Below, piece by piece: positions 27,287 through 34,913 of a stretch of DNA of 64,000 nucleotides. Every line of letters starts with the position of its first letter. The first letter of the stretch is position 1. The stretch is from Hyphomonadaceae bacterium. Lineage in GTDB: Bacteria > Pseudomonadota > Alphaproteobacteria > Caulobacterales > Aquidulcibacteraceae. The notes beneath the pieces were generated by a model. It saw only the letters and a list, made by a program, of their open reading frames with translations. It had not been told where the DNA came from and did no database searches. The translations under genes were made by a program, and so were the position numbers. The stretch lies in NCBI GenBank assembly GCA_016791445.1, contig JAEUMP010000025.1, positions 124,001 through 188,000 of the forward strand, given 5' to 3'.

Positions 27287-28294
27287 TCAAATCGTCTTCG
27301 CGAAGGCGACGGCCGTATCGGCCATGCGGTTCGAGAAGCCCCACTCGTTGTCGTACCAGGTGAGGATCGAGACGAAGTTGCCGTCCATCACCTTGGTCTG
27401 GTCGAGGTGGAAGATCGACGAGTGCGGGTCGTGGTTGAAGTCCATCGAGACGTTCGGCTGGTCGGTGTAGCCGAGCACGCCCTTCATCGGGCCGTCGGCC
27501 GCCGCGCGGATCGCCTTGTTGATCTCATCAACCGTCGTGTTGCGCTTGGCGACGAATTTGAGATCGACGACGGACACGTTCGGCGTCGGCACGCGCACGG
27601 AGATGCCGTCAAGTTTGCCTTTGAGCTCCGGCAGAACCAGACCGACAGCCTTCGCGGCGCCTGTGGACGTCGGGATCATCGAGAGCGCCGCAGCGCGGGC
27701 GCGATAGAGATCCTTGTGCATCTGGTCGAGCGACGGCTGGTCATTCGTGTAGGAGTGGATCGTCGTCATCATGCCGCGCTCGATGCCGATGGCGTCATGC
27801 AGCACCTTCGCGACCGGCACGAGGCAGTTCGTCGTGCACGAGGCGTTGGAGATGACCTTGTGGTCCTTCGTCAGCTGGTCGTGGTTCACGCCGTAGACCA
27901 CGGTGAGGTCCGCGCCGTCCGCGGGAGCGGAGACGATCACGCGCTTGGCGCCGGCTTCGAGGTGGGCGGCCGCCTTGTCGCGGCTCGTGAAGATGCCCGT
28001 GCATTCGAGCGCGATGTCGACCTTGAGCGCCGCGTGCGGCAGCTCGGCGGGGTTCTTCACCGCCGTCACCTTGATCGGGCCCGTGCCGACGTCGATCGTG
28101 TCGCCCTCGACGGTGACCTTGCCGGGGAAGCGGCCGTGGACGCTGTCGAAGCGCAGCAGGTGGGCGTTGGTCTCGACCGGGCCGAGATCGTTGATCGCCA
28201 CGACCTCGATGTCCTTGCGCCCGCTCTCCACGATGGCGCGCAGCACGTTGCGGCCGATACGTCCAAAACCATTGATCGCGACGCGCACGGTCAT
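27287..28294 (-). CDS. gap: Glyceraldehyde-3-phosphate dehydrogenase, type I
   Basis: A protein of 335 residues. The NAD(P)-binding start is [14 protein letters not shown] (residues 7-20). Catalytic Cys153 lies in [10 protein letters not shown] and the His in [10 protein letters not shown]. The C-terminal [12 protein letters not shown] is standard. It converts glyceraldehyde-3-phosphate to 1,3-bisphosphoglycerate. pgk and fba lie downstream on the same strand, but a DUF1993 gene, a peptidase and an opposite-strand TA pair interrupt the usual gap-pgk-fba array. Confidence 0.98.
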   Translation of the reverse strand: MTVRVAINGFGRIGRNVLRAIVESGRKDIEVVAINDLGPVETNAHLLRFDSVHGRFPGKVTVEGDTIDVGTGPIKVTAVKNPAELPHAALKVDIALECTGIFTSRDKAAAHLEAGAKRVIVSAPADGADLTVVYGVNHDQLTKDHKVISNASCTTNCLVPVAKVLHDAIGIERGMMTTIHSYTNDQPSLDQMHKDLYRARAAALSMIPTSTGAAKAVGLVLPELKGKLDGISVRVPTPNVSVVDLKFVAKRNTTVDEINKAIRAAADGPMKGVLGYTDQPNVSMDFNHDPHSSIFHLDQTKVMDGNFVSILTWYDNEWGFSNRMADTAVAFAKTI

Positions 28295-28481
28295 CCCGGG
28301 CTCCCTTCAATTCTGATGCGGAAAATGTGGCGTTCCTGTACCGGGAACCCCCGGAATCGTCCACCGGTCAGGTGGGGAAAGGGCGCGGCCATTGCGCGCG
28401 AAGGGCGATCAAAAGCGCGCGGACCCGCTGGACTTTGCCGCACGGCGCTGTGATGCCCGAGGAAAAGGGAGATCGCGAGAT

Positions 28482-29759
28482 ATGGCCATCGAGAGCCCAT
28501 TAACGCTGCCGTGCGGCGCGCGTCTGTCCAATCGTCTGGCCAAGGGCGCGATGACGGAGGGGCTGGCGACGGCGCAGGGCCTGCCGACGCCGGAGCTGGA
28601 GCGGCTTTACGGCCTCTGGTCGAACGGCGGCGCGGGGATGCTGCTGACCGGCAATGTGCAGATCGACCGCGATCACCTCGAACGGCCCGGCAACGTGATC
28701 ATGGACAAGGCGCCCGATGCGGCGATGCGCGCGGCGCTCACGCGCTGGGCGAAGGCGGGCACGCAGGCCGGCAACCACCTCTGGATGCAGATCAGCCATG
28801 CCGGGCGGCAGACGCAGGCGCTGATCAATCCGAGGCCGAAGGCGCCGTCGGCGGTGAAGCTCGGCCTGCCGGGCGGCCAGTTCGGCGAGCCGGTGGCGCT
28901 GACCGAAACCGAGATCGAGGACCTTATCGGGCGTTTCGCGGTCGTTGCGACGGCGGCGCGCGAGACGTGCTTCACCGGCGTGCAGGTGCACGGCGCACAC
29001 GGCTATCTCATCTCGCAGTTTCTCAGCCCGCGCTCGAACGTGCGCACCGATGCGTGGGGCGGGTCGCTCGAAAATCGTGCGCGTTTCCTGATGGAGACGG
29101 TGAAGCGCGTGCGCGCGGCGGTGGGCGCGGATTTTCCGGTGTCGGTGAAACTGAACTCGGCGGACTTCCAGCGCGGCGGCTTCGCGTTCGAGGACAGCCT
29201 CGTCGTCGCACAGTGGCTGCAGGAGGCGGGCGTCGATCTGCTGGAGATTTCCGGCGGCTCCTACGAACAGCCCGCGATGATGGACATGGAAGGACTCGAA
29301 CCCGCCGCGCGGCCGGAGGTCGCCGCCAGCACCGTTCAGCGCGAGGCGTACTTCGTCGACTTCGCCAAGGCGATGAAGGCGAAGCTCTCCATGCCGCTGA
29401 TGGTGACGGGCGGTTTCCGCAGCTTGCGCGCGATGAACCATGCGCTCGACAACGGCGCCGCCGACGTCATCGGCATCGGCCGGCCCATGTGCGCGGACGT
29501 CGATGCGCCGAAGAAGTTGCTGGCTGGTGCTACGTCCATCGATCGCTGGGAAGACAAGCTTCGCCTCTTCGGCCCGATGCTCGGCTGGCTGAAGTCCTTC
29601 AAGACCTTCCGCGCCCTCGACGGTTTCGCCGTGCAGTACTGGTACTACGCGCAGCTCTATGCGCTAGGACGCACCGGCAAGGCCGATCCGGCGATGAAGG
29701 TCGGCGCGGCGATGCGGGAAGTGGAACGCACGCACAAGGCGCTCGCGGCGGGGCGTTGA
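28482..29759 (+). CDS. NADH:flavin oxidoreductase/Old Yellow Enzyme family
   Basis: A TIM-barrel flavoprotein of 425 residues. OYE motifs are visible: GAMTEGLA near the N-terminus, QISHAGRQ (FMN/substrate), VQVHGAHGYLISQFLSPRSN (the catalytic His/Tyr region), D-x-WGGS-x-ENRARF and the late phosphate-binding GGFRS and GIGRP. It is of the single-domain NADH-dependent type, without the C-terminal Fe-S/NAD domains of 2,4-dienoyl-CoA reductase. The substrate is unknown, usually activated alkenes. Confidence 0.92.
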   Translation: MAIESPLTLPCGARLSNRLAKGAMTEGLATAQGLPTPELERLYGLWSNGGAGMLLTGNVQIDRDHLERPGNVIMDKAPDAAMRAALTRWAKAGTQAGNHLWMQISHAGRQTQALINPRPKAPSAVKLGLPGGQFGEPVALTETEIEDLIGRFAVVATAARETCFTGVQVHGAHGYLISQFLSPRSNVRTDAWGGSLENRARFLMETVKRVRAAVGADFPVSVKLNSADFQRGGFAFEDSLVVAQWLQEAGVDLLEISGGSYEQPAMMDMEGLEPAARPEVAASTVQREAYFVDFAKAMKAKLSMPLMVTGGFRSLRAMNHALDNGAADVIGIGRPMCADVDAPKKLLAGATSIDRWEDKLRLFGPMLGWLKSFKTFRALDGFAVQYWYYAQLYALGRTGKADPAMKVGAAMREVERTHKALAAGR

Positions 29760-29771
29760 CCTCTACAGCAA

Positions 29772-30287
29772 CTACTCGCGCGCCTCTTGGTTCAGGAAGG
29801 TGACGTGTCGAAAGCCGACATTCGTGATCGCGCGATGCAACAGCATCACGTCACTGAAGGCGAGACTTTGATCGGGGTACAAGTAGGCGCAGGCTGTATC
29901 GACCTCGCCCTCAATGACGGTGCCGATTGCTTTCGGCGCGCGCGCGATGGCCTCTCTTGGCGTTGCGACAGCCGTAGCGCTGGTTTCGATTGGGAGTGAG
30001 CGGCCAACTTCCGAGGTGTCATTGCGCGAGGCGGAGATCGAGATTTTTCCATCGCTGTTCGGCGCAATGGCCAGAAGGTAGTCCGGCCGGATATGCCCTC
30101 CATAACCGACGCAATCCTTCGTCCATGCCGCCCTGAGCGCGTTTGGGGCGGGATCACCGCGCGGTAGGTCAATGAGAACGACATGGGAAGTCGCCGGCGC
30201 CTGATCGCAGGATGCGCCAGCCAGCGTCGCGCCGGACAGCGCCAGAACGCGGGTCAAAGCCGCAACTCGGAAGATGCCGAAAATCAT
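29772..30287 (-). CDS. Exported protein of unknown function, weakly ExbD-like C-terminus
   Basis: A protein of 171 residues with an N-terminal hydrophobic signal (about 3-30) and possible lipidation at the Cys near residue 27, though the lipobox is imperfect. The C-terminal stretch (ACAYLYPDQSLAFSDVMLLHRAITNVGFRHVTF) resembles the periplasmic domain of ExbD/TolR, but no ExbB partner or standard anchor is present. Base composition is less GC-rich than its neighbours, hinting at a different history. A GTG at 30302 would add five residues. Confidence 0.55.
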   Translation of the reverse strand: MIFGIFRVAALTRVLALSGATLAGASCDQAPATSHVVLIDLPRGDPAPNALRAAWTKDCVGYGGHIRPDYLLAIAPNSDGKISISASRNDTSEVGRSLPIETSATAVATPREAIARAPKAIGTVIEGEVDTACAYLYPDQSLAFSDVMLLHRAITNVGFRHVTFLNQEARE

Positions 30288-30293
30288 CGCGCC

Positions 30294-30322
30294 TTGTACC
30301 ACGCCCCGACACCCCTTACCTT
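30294..30322 (+). promoter_or_regulatory. Promoter of 6S RNA
   Basis: TTGTAC (30294-30299), 17-bp spacer, TACCTT (30317-30322). The predicted transcription start is about 30328-30330, at the base of the 6S closing stem. Confidence 0.55.
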
Positions 30323-30327
30323 CTCCT

Positions 30328-30470
30328 CGGGCGGTCTCTGTGGCGTGCGAGAGGATTCAATCCCCGAGACCGTACATTCTCTCTCGGGAGTTGGCTCTGC
30401 CCCGGATCGTTCCCCGCAAGGGGGGCGGACGGGGTATCTGGCGCCCACCTAGCTTGCTAGGGTCCGAGTG
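30328..30470 (+). ncRNA. ssrS: 6S RNA
   Basis: The stretch immediately upstream of the 5-formyltetrahydrofolate cyclo-ligase gene (the classic ssrS-ygfA arrangement) folds as a long interrupted hairpin. CTCGGGC (30326-30332) pairs with GTCCGAG (30462-30468), and inner arms pair around GAGGATTCAATCCCCGAGACC and CCCCGCAAGGGGG. The central region is partly unpaired, as expected for the open-promoter mimic that binds sigma70-RNA polymerase in stationary phase. Ends are approximate. No ORF of interest overlaps. Confidence 0.78.
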
Positions 30471-30511
30471 GATGACATGCCTCCAACGGCGTTCTTGCGG
30501 AACCGCCCAAC

Positions 30512-31147
30512 TTGATTTCGTCGGCCGATATCGACGGTGAAAAGGCCGCGCTGCGAAAGGTGCTGATCGCCCGTCGCGCAGGCGCATCGAAGGATAGACT
30601 GGCTGCGGCGCAGGCGCTGTCGCGCCATTTCCGGCTTGCATTTCCCGCGATCGCGCATGGCGCCGTCGTCGCCTTCTACATGCCCATGCGCGACGAGATG
30701 GATCCGCGCGCGCTGATCGCCGATCTCGCGGCGGGCCGCGATGATCTCGTTTTCGCGCTGCCGCGCACGCCGCCGAAAGGGGCGGGACTCCCGCTCAGTT
30801 TCCACATCGCGCCGCCGGAAGCCGATCTGGTGAAGAGCGCCTTCGGCGTCCTTGAGCCCGCGCCTGACACGCCCGTCGTCACGCCCGACATCGTGCTCGC
30901 GCCGTTGCTCGGCTTCGACCGGCGCGCCTTTCGCCTCGGCTATGGCGCCGGCCACTATGACCGCACGCTGGCCGCGCTGCGCGCGCGCCATCCCGTGCGC
31001 GCCGTCGGGCTCGCCTGGGCCTGCCAGGAGGTGGATCGCATCCCGACGGACGACTTCGATCAGCGCTTGGATGGTGTGGTGACGGAAGCGGGTTTCTTCC
31101 CTTCTCCCCCGCGAGGGGGAGAAGGTGGCCGCGAAGCGGTCGGATGA
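30512..31147 (+). CDS. ygfA: 5-formyltetrahydrofolate cyclo-ligase
   Basis: A protein of 211 residues. It matches the 5-FCL family: ALRKVLIARRAGAS near the start, FYMPMRDEMDPRAL in the middle, and the signature DIVLAPLLGFDRRAFRLGYGAGHYDR (the ATP/folate loop). It makes 5,10-methenyl-THF from 5-formyl-THF. The only usable start is TTG 30512, with a weak Shine-Dalgarno. It is likely co-transcribed with the upstream 6S RNA. The last 15 or so codons (SPPRGGEGG...) run into the palindromic repeat at 31100, suggesting the repeat replaced the original 3' end. Confidence 0.92.
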   Translation: MISSADIDGEKAALRKVLIARRAGASKDRLAAAQALSRHFRLAFPAIAHGAVVAFYMPMRDEMDPRALIADLAAGRDDLVFALPRTPPKGAGLPLSFHIAPPEADLVKSAFGVLEPAPDTPVVTPDIVLAPLLGFDRRAFRLGYGAGHYDRTLAALRARHPVRAVGLAWACQEVDRIPTDDFDQRLDGVVTEAGFFPSPPRGGEGGREAVG

Positions 31148-31246
31148 GGGGGCGAGGTTCAGGATGAAGTCGGGCGTCGGTGACAATCTCCGGGACGCCC
31201 CCTCATCCGCCCTTCGGGCACCTTCTCCCCCTCACGGGGGAGAAGG
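31100..31246 (+). repeat. Composite palindromic intergenic repeat, copy 2
   Basis: The same plan as copy 1: hairpin CCTTCTCCCCC-GCGA-GGGGGAGAAGG (31100-31125), long-range arms GGATGAGGGGGCG (31142-31154) and its complement (31196-31208), and terminal hairpin 31221-31231/31236-31246. The first hairpin has a GNRA loop and lies inside the 3' end of ygfA. Confidence 0.8.
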
Positions 31247-31251
31247 CATCT

Positions 31252-31282
<31 letters not shown>

Positions 31283-31338
31283 GTGGTTAGACAGCCCCTA
31301 AATCAAAATCGGCATGTTTCACGGAGACGCCTCGCCCC

Positions 31339-32085
31339 ATGGCCGGCCATTCCAAGTTCGCGAACATCATGCACCGCAAGGGCGGGCAGGACAAAAAGCG
31401 CGCCGCGCAGTTCACCAAGCTCGCCCGGGAAATGCAGGCGGCGGTGAAGCTCGGCGGGCCGGAGCCGGCCAACAATCCGCGTCTCTTCCGTGCGATGGCC
31501 GCGGCGCGGTCGATGAACATGCCCAAGGACAACATCCAGCGCGCCATTGATCGCGGCACGGGCGCCGGCGCGGAGAATCTCGAGGAGGTCCGCTACGAGG
31601 GCTTCGGCCCGGGCGGCGTCGGCGTGATCGTGGAAAGCCTCACCGACAACCGCAACCGCACCGCCGGCGAAGTCCGCGCGGCCTTCGCCAAGAACGGCGG
31701 CAATCTCGGCGAAACCAACTCCGTCTCGTTCTTGTGGGATCGCGTCGGCGAGATCCGCTACCCGCTCGCCGCGGCCGGCGAGGACGCGATGCTGGAAGCC
31801 GCCATCGAGGCGGGCGCGGATGATTGCGTCGTCGAGGACGAGGCGCACGTCATCACCTGCCGCATGGAAGCGCTGACGGAAGTCTCGCAGGCGCTGGCGA
31901 AATCCGTAGGCGAAGCGGAAAGCGCGAAGTTCGTCTGGCGCCCGCAGACGCTGATCCCGGTGACGGGTGATGCGGTGGGCACGCTCGTGAAGCTGCTCGG
32001 CGTGCTCGACGATCTCGACGACGTGCAGAGCGTCTACGCGAACTTCGAGGCGAGCGACGCCGATCTGGAGAAGGCGGCGGGCTAG
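31339..32085 (+). CDS. yebC: YebC/PmpR family regulator or translation factor
   Basis: A protein of 248 residues, full length. The N-terminal MAGHSKFANIMHRKGGQDKKRA is the family hallmark, followed by ARSMNMPKDNIQRAIDRG and YEGFGPGGVGVIVE. YebC proteins were described as DNA-binding regulators; more recent work links them to translation through the ribosome. Cytoplasmic. Its stop shares CTAG with the convergent TetR gene. Confidence 0.97.
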   Translation: MAGHSKFANIMHRKGGQDKKRAAQFTKLAREMQAAVKLGGPEPANNPRLFRAMAAARSMNMPKDNIQRAIDRGTGAGAENLEEVRYEGFGPGGVGVIVESLTDNRNRTAGEVRAAFAKNGGNLGETNSVSFLWDRVGEIRYPLAAAGEDAMLEAAIEAGADDCVVEDEAHVITCRMEALTEVSQALAKSVGEAESAKFVWRPQTLIPVTGDAVGTLVKLLGVLDDLDDVQSVYANFEASDADLEKAAG

Positions 32086-32666
32086 GATTTTTCCGTCGGT
32101 TTATCCGGGGGCGTCAGCATGTGCAGCAACTGCTCGGCGAGCATACGCGCATGCCCCGGCGGCTTGTCCATCAGCGCGCCGAGCGAGTCGCCGAACAGCC
32201 CCACGCCCATCGCAAGGACGACGCTGACCAGCACCACGCTCTCGGCGATGTCCGGCGGCACGCCCGCCGGCGCCATGCGCTTGGCCACCACGTCCTGAAC
32301 CGCCTTGCGCACGCTCGTGAGCCGCGCGGTCTCGTCCGTCAGCACCAGCCATGCCGCGAGCCGGGCCGTGCCCTTGTCCTCGAAGGCGTCGAACAGCGCG
32401 CGCACGCCCTGGTCGCGCGAGGCGATGATGTCGGTCGGGTCGATCTGGGCGGCGAAAACCGTCTCCACGAGCCGGGCGATCATCCGTTCCATCAGCGCCG
32501 TCTGCAGCTCCTGGATGGAGCCGAAGTAATGCAGCACCGAGCCGTTGGAGACGCCCGCGGCCGCGGCGACATCTGCCAGCTTCAGCGCCTGCGGCCCTTG
32601 GTGGACAAGGATTTGTTCGGCCGCCGCCAGGATGTTCTCGCGCGCCGCCTCGGGGGTGCGCCGCAT
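32082..32666 (-). CDS. TetR family transcriptional regulator
   Basis: About 194 residues. The N-terminal helix-turn-helix is LKLADVAAAAGVSNGSVLHYFGS, which is standard TetR; the C-terminal ligand domain is all-helical. Candidate starts are ATG 32666 (chosen, with an AGAAG tract 6 bp upstream), ATG 32687 and TTG 32696. The latter two lie inside the palindrome 32679-32698, which is better read as the operator. It diverges from the PF10118-like gene, its probable target. Confidence 0.9.
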   Translation of the reverse strand: MRRTPEAARENILAAAEQILVHQGPQALKLADVAAAAGVSNGSVLHYFGSIQELQTALMERMIARLVETVFAAQIDPTDIIASRDQGVRALFDAFEDKGTARLAAWLVLTDETARLTSVRKAVQDVVAKRMAPAGVPPDIAESVVLVSVVLAMGVGLFGDSLGALMDKPPGHARMLAEQLLHMLTPPDKPTEKS

Positions 32667-32678
32667 ACGTGACTTCTC

Positions 32679-32698
32679 TATTGACATTTTTATCAATA
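32679..32698. promoter_or_regulatory. Operator between divergent TetR and PF10118 genes
   Basis: An inverted repeat TATTGA-N8-TCAATA lies in an AT-rich patch directly between the TetR start and the divergent gene. The size and symmetry are typical of TetR-type binding sites. Confidence 0.6.
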
Positions 32699-32752
32699 AC
32701 GCCGATTTTGGTCCCGCGCAACCTCGCGCCCCTCATTGCCACAGGACCTGCC

Positions 32753-33598
32753 ATGAGCGCCAAGGCCACCCCCGCCGAACTCGACGTCCTTCCCCGGGAC
32801 ATCCGCTTCAAGACTGAAGGCGTCGGCCGCGGCCACTGGCTCGGCGGCGATCCCGTGGGCACGGCGGTGTTCAACGCGCTGTCGATCACGTTCCCGGACG
32901 GGGAGCGCATGTTCATCGATGCGGTGCGCCACTACCGCGACCGTCTGTCCGGGAAATTGCTGGAGGACGTGAAGGGCTTCATCGCCCAGGAGGCGATCCA
33001 CTCGCGCGAACATCACATGCTCAACGAACTTCTCGACAGGACGCGCTATCCCGTCGCGGAGATCGAGGAGGAAGTGCGCGGCCGCATTGCGTTTTCCCGG
33101 TCACGCGGGCCGATGCGCATGCTGATCGCCACGATCTCGCTGGAGCATTTCACCGCCATGATGGCCGAAATGCACGCGCTGCATCAGGACGTCCTCGACA
33201 CGGCGCCGCCGGAAATAGAGCGCTTGTGGCGCTGGCATGCGCTGGAGGAGACCGAACACAAGGCGGTCGCCTATGACGTCTACATGGAGGTGACGAAGCA
33301 CTGGTCGCCGTTCCAGCGCTGGCTGCGCCGGTGCGTGGCGATGGCGATCATCGGCTATCTCTTTCCGCGCAACATCACGCGCTTCGCCACGAAGCTGCTG
33401 GAGGCGGAAGGGTATGAGCCGCGCGTGGCGCGAAAGGCGGTGCAGGACTATCTGTGGCGCAAGCCCGGACTCTTCAGCCGCGGCTGGCGCAGCTTCTTCG
33501 CCTATTTCCGCCCTGGCTTTCACCCGTGGGACATCGACACCCGCGACCTCACGGACAAGTGGAAAGCCGATTTCGAGGCGACGCCCATCGCGGCGTGA
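32753..33598 (+). CDS. PF10118-type predicted metal-dependent hydrolase
   Basis: A helical protein of 281 residues with metal-ligand-like motifs spread as in ferritin-like folds: GFIAQEAIHSREHHMLN (about residues 79-95), LEHFTAMMAEM (about 130), and HALEETEHKAVAYDVY (about 161-176). This is the family annotated as predicted metal-dependent hydrolases (PF10118), whose substrate is unknown. An AGGA Shine-Dalgarno precedes ATG 32753. Divergent from a TetR gene with a shared operator, so likely inducible. Confidence 0.85.
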   Translation: MSAKATPAELDVLPRDIRFKTEGVGRGHWLGGDPVGTAVFNALSITFPDGERMFIDAVRHYRDRLSGKLLEDVKGFIAQEAIHSREHHMLNELLDRTRYPVAEIEEEVRGRIAFSRSRGPMRMLIATISLEHFTAMMAEMHALHQDVLDTAPPEIERLWRWHALEETEHKAVAYDVYMEVTKHWSPFQRWLRRCVAMAIIGYLFPRNITRFATKLLEAEGYEPRVARKAVQDYLWRKPGLFSRGWRSFFAYFRPGFHPWDIDTRDLTDKWKADFEATPIAA

Positions 33599-33726
33599 GG
33601 CGGCGGCGGGAAGGGCGTATGCGGCGCGGCGAAATCCTCCGCGACCAGAGCGCCGCCGACGATGCAAAACCGCCGTTCAATCAGAAACTGAGGTCCGGCA
33701 GGAAATCGCCGACAAGAGACCTTCGC

Positions 33727-34188
33727 CTATTTGGGCCACTGCCCGGCCAACCGTTCCAGCTCTTCGTATTCCTCCTGGTCACACACATTCCAGACGAAGC
33801 ACATGAACTGCGAAATGTCGGTCCCGCCGTCCGCCAACTCCCTCAACGGTCCGCCAAATTCATCTCGCCCAGCGCGAACTAGATCGATGGTGTTGATGAC
33901 CTCGTCGAAACGACGCCGACACGTAGCCGCCGACCACTCCACTTTTCCTTGCCAATCCAAGTTTTTCGGAGGCTCGCCGGGATTCACATCGACCCAGTAA
34001 CACTCGCAAATGCCTGCGTCGGGCAGGTAGAATTGCAGCGTGCCGTCGAGGTTGACGAGCGAGGCGCGTTTCGCAGCTTCGATAACCTCAGGAATGTCGG
34101 CCACCCGCCAAGCGTACTCGCCGCCAGACGTTGAATATACCTTCCGCTGGACGAGTTCGCTTGGCAGCTTGAGTGCTGAGTGCGGCAT
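33727..34188 (-). CDS. Hypothetical protein, cytoplasmic
   Basis: A protein of 153 residues with no signal peptide or transmembrane helix. Acidic, with several Trp and Cys residues (ICECYWVDVNPGEPP, FMCFVWNVCDQEEYEEL). No family recognised. It is less GC-rich than surrounding genes, which could mean recent acquisition. The Shine-Dalgarno is weak (GGAG close to the ATG). Confidence 0.6.
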   Translation of the reverse strand: MPHSALKLPSELVQRKVYSTSGGEYAWRVADIPEVIEAAKRASLVNLDGTLQFYLPDAGICECYWVDVNPGEPPKNLDWQGKVEWSAATCRRRFDEVINTIDLVRAGRDEFGGPLRELADGGTDISQFMCFVWNVCDQEEYEELERLAGQWPK

Positions 34189-34342
34189 CGCTCCGTCTTA
34201 TTCCGAGAGTCCGCTCCGGGCCAAGTCCGGTCGGCTGGTCTGCAGGTGACGAGCGTCTGTTCTGTATTCACGTCGGGCCGCGACGTTCTGCTCCGGTCTG
34301 TCTCGGCCGGGGTCGCCCGGGTCGTCCCTTCACCGGAAAATC

Positions 34343-34383
34343 TTGCCGAAAGTTCACTTGAACATATAGAACAAATAGTGAAC
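34343..34383 (+). promoter_or_regulatory. SOS-type promoter with LexA operator
   Basis: TTGCCG (34343-34348), 16-bp spacer, TATAGA (34365-34370). An exact GAAC-N7-GAAC box (34369-34383) overlaps the -10 and start site. Additional half-sites GTTC (34352-34355) and GAAC (34360-34363) form a small palindrome in the spacer. AT-rich against a GC-rich background. Confidence 0.75.
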
Positions 34384-34414
34384 AAAGGCGGCAGGTTTTT
34401 CAACGGAGGGCGAT

Positions 34415-34738
34415 GTGCTCGCGTTTTTTGTGGTGTTGGTTCTGGCGGTCGGAGGGCTCCTCGCATGGCGGGGCGCGCCGGCGCGTCCGGTCGCCGCCGC
34501 AGGGACGGGCGTGTCGCAACGGGCGCGGCTACGCGTCCGCCGTCGGAGAGCCTCGCGTGACGCCGTTGTCCGGCGCTCCAAATCTCATGCGTCGCGCGCG
34601 CCGGGTCCGTTGTGTGAGCGGTCCTTTGCTTTCCTCCCGCGTCACGCTGGCGGGCGGGCCCTGTGTCTTTTCAGGCGCCTTGCCCGCGATGGTGCGTGTG
34701 CGCTTTCCCGGGCGAGGGTCATACCCGCGCGCTGCTGA
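34415..34738 (+). CDS. Putative SOS-induced small membrane protein
   Basis: A GTG start preceded by GGAGGG at 34405-34410 (4-bp spacing). The frame has 107 codons: residues 2-18 (LAFFVVLVLAVGGLLAW) are a clear single transmembrane helix, followed by an Arg/Ala-rich, low-complexity tail. The LexA-type promoter 30-70 bp upstream gives it a short leader. Layout resembles the LexA-controlled membrane division inhibitors of Caulobacter (SidA, DidA), but sequence homology cannot be claimed. The coding extent beyond about residue 45 is uncertain; an overlapping ATG frame at 34413 is less well placed. Confidence 0.5.
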   Translation: MLAFFVVLVLAVGGLLAWRGAPARPVAAAGTGVSQRARLRVRRRRASRDAVVRRSKSHASRAPGPLCERSFAFLPRHAGGRALCLFRRLARDGACALSRARVIPARC

Positions 34739-34913
34739 GCCGCGCGTCCGTTTCCATCGCTGACTGACCCGCCGCGGCGTCGCTTTTCCAGAAGCGATTC
34801 CGTGGGCGCCGGCGCAGTTTCCGCGCCCGTCAGGCGACATCCTTTCGCACCTGCGAAGAGCGGTCTTTCCCCTGCGGTCGATCCGAAGCAGTGTGCAGGC
34901 CGTAGGAGCCCGC

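Noticed and set aside
30357..30641. Minus-strand frame over the 6S RNA region
   Set aside because: The strand and structure fit 6S RNA; the frame crosses into ygfA antisense and has no protein-like features.
34413..34763. Overlapping ATG frame of 116 codons at the SOS peptide
   Set aside because: The ATG is only 2 bp from the Shine-Dalgarno, and the product is Trp/Cys/Arg-rich without a membrane helix; the GTG frame at 34415 fits better.
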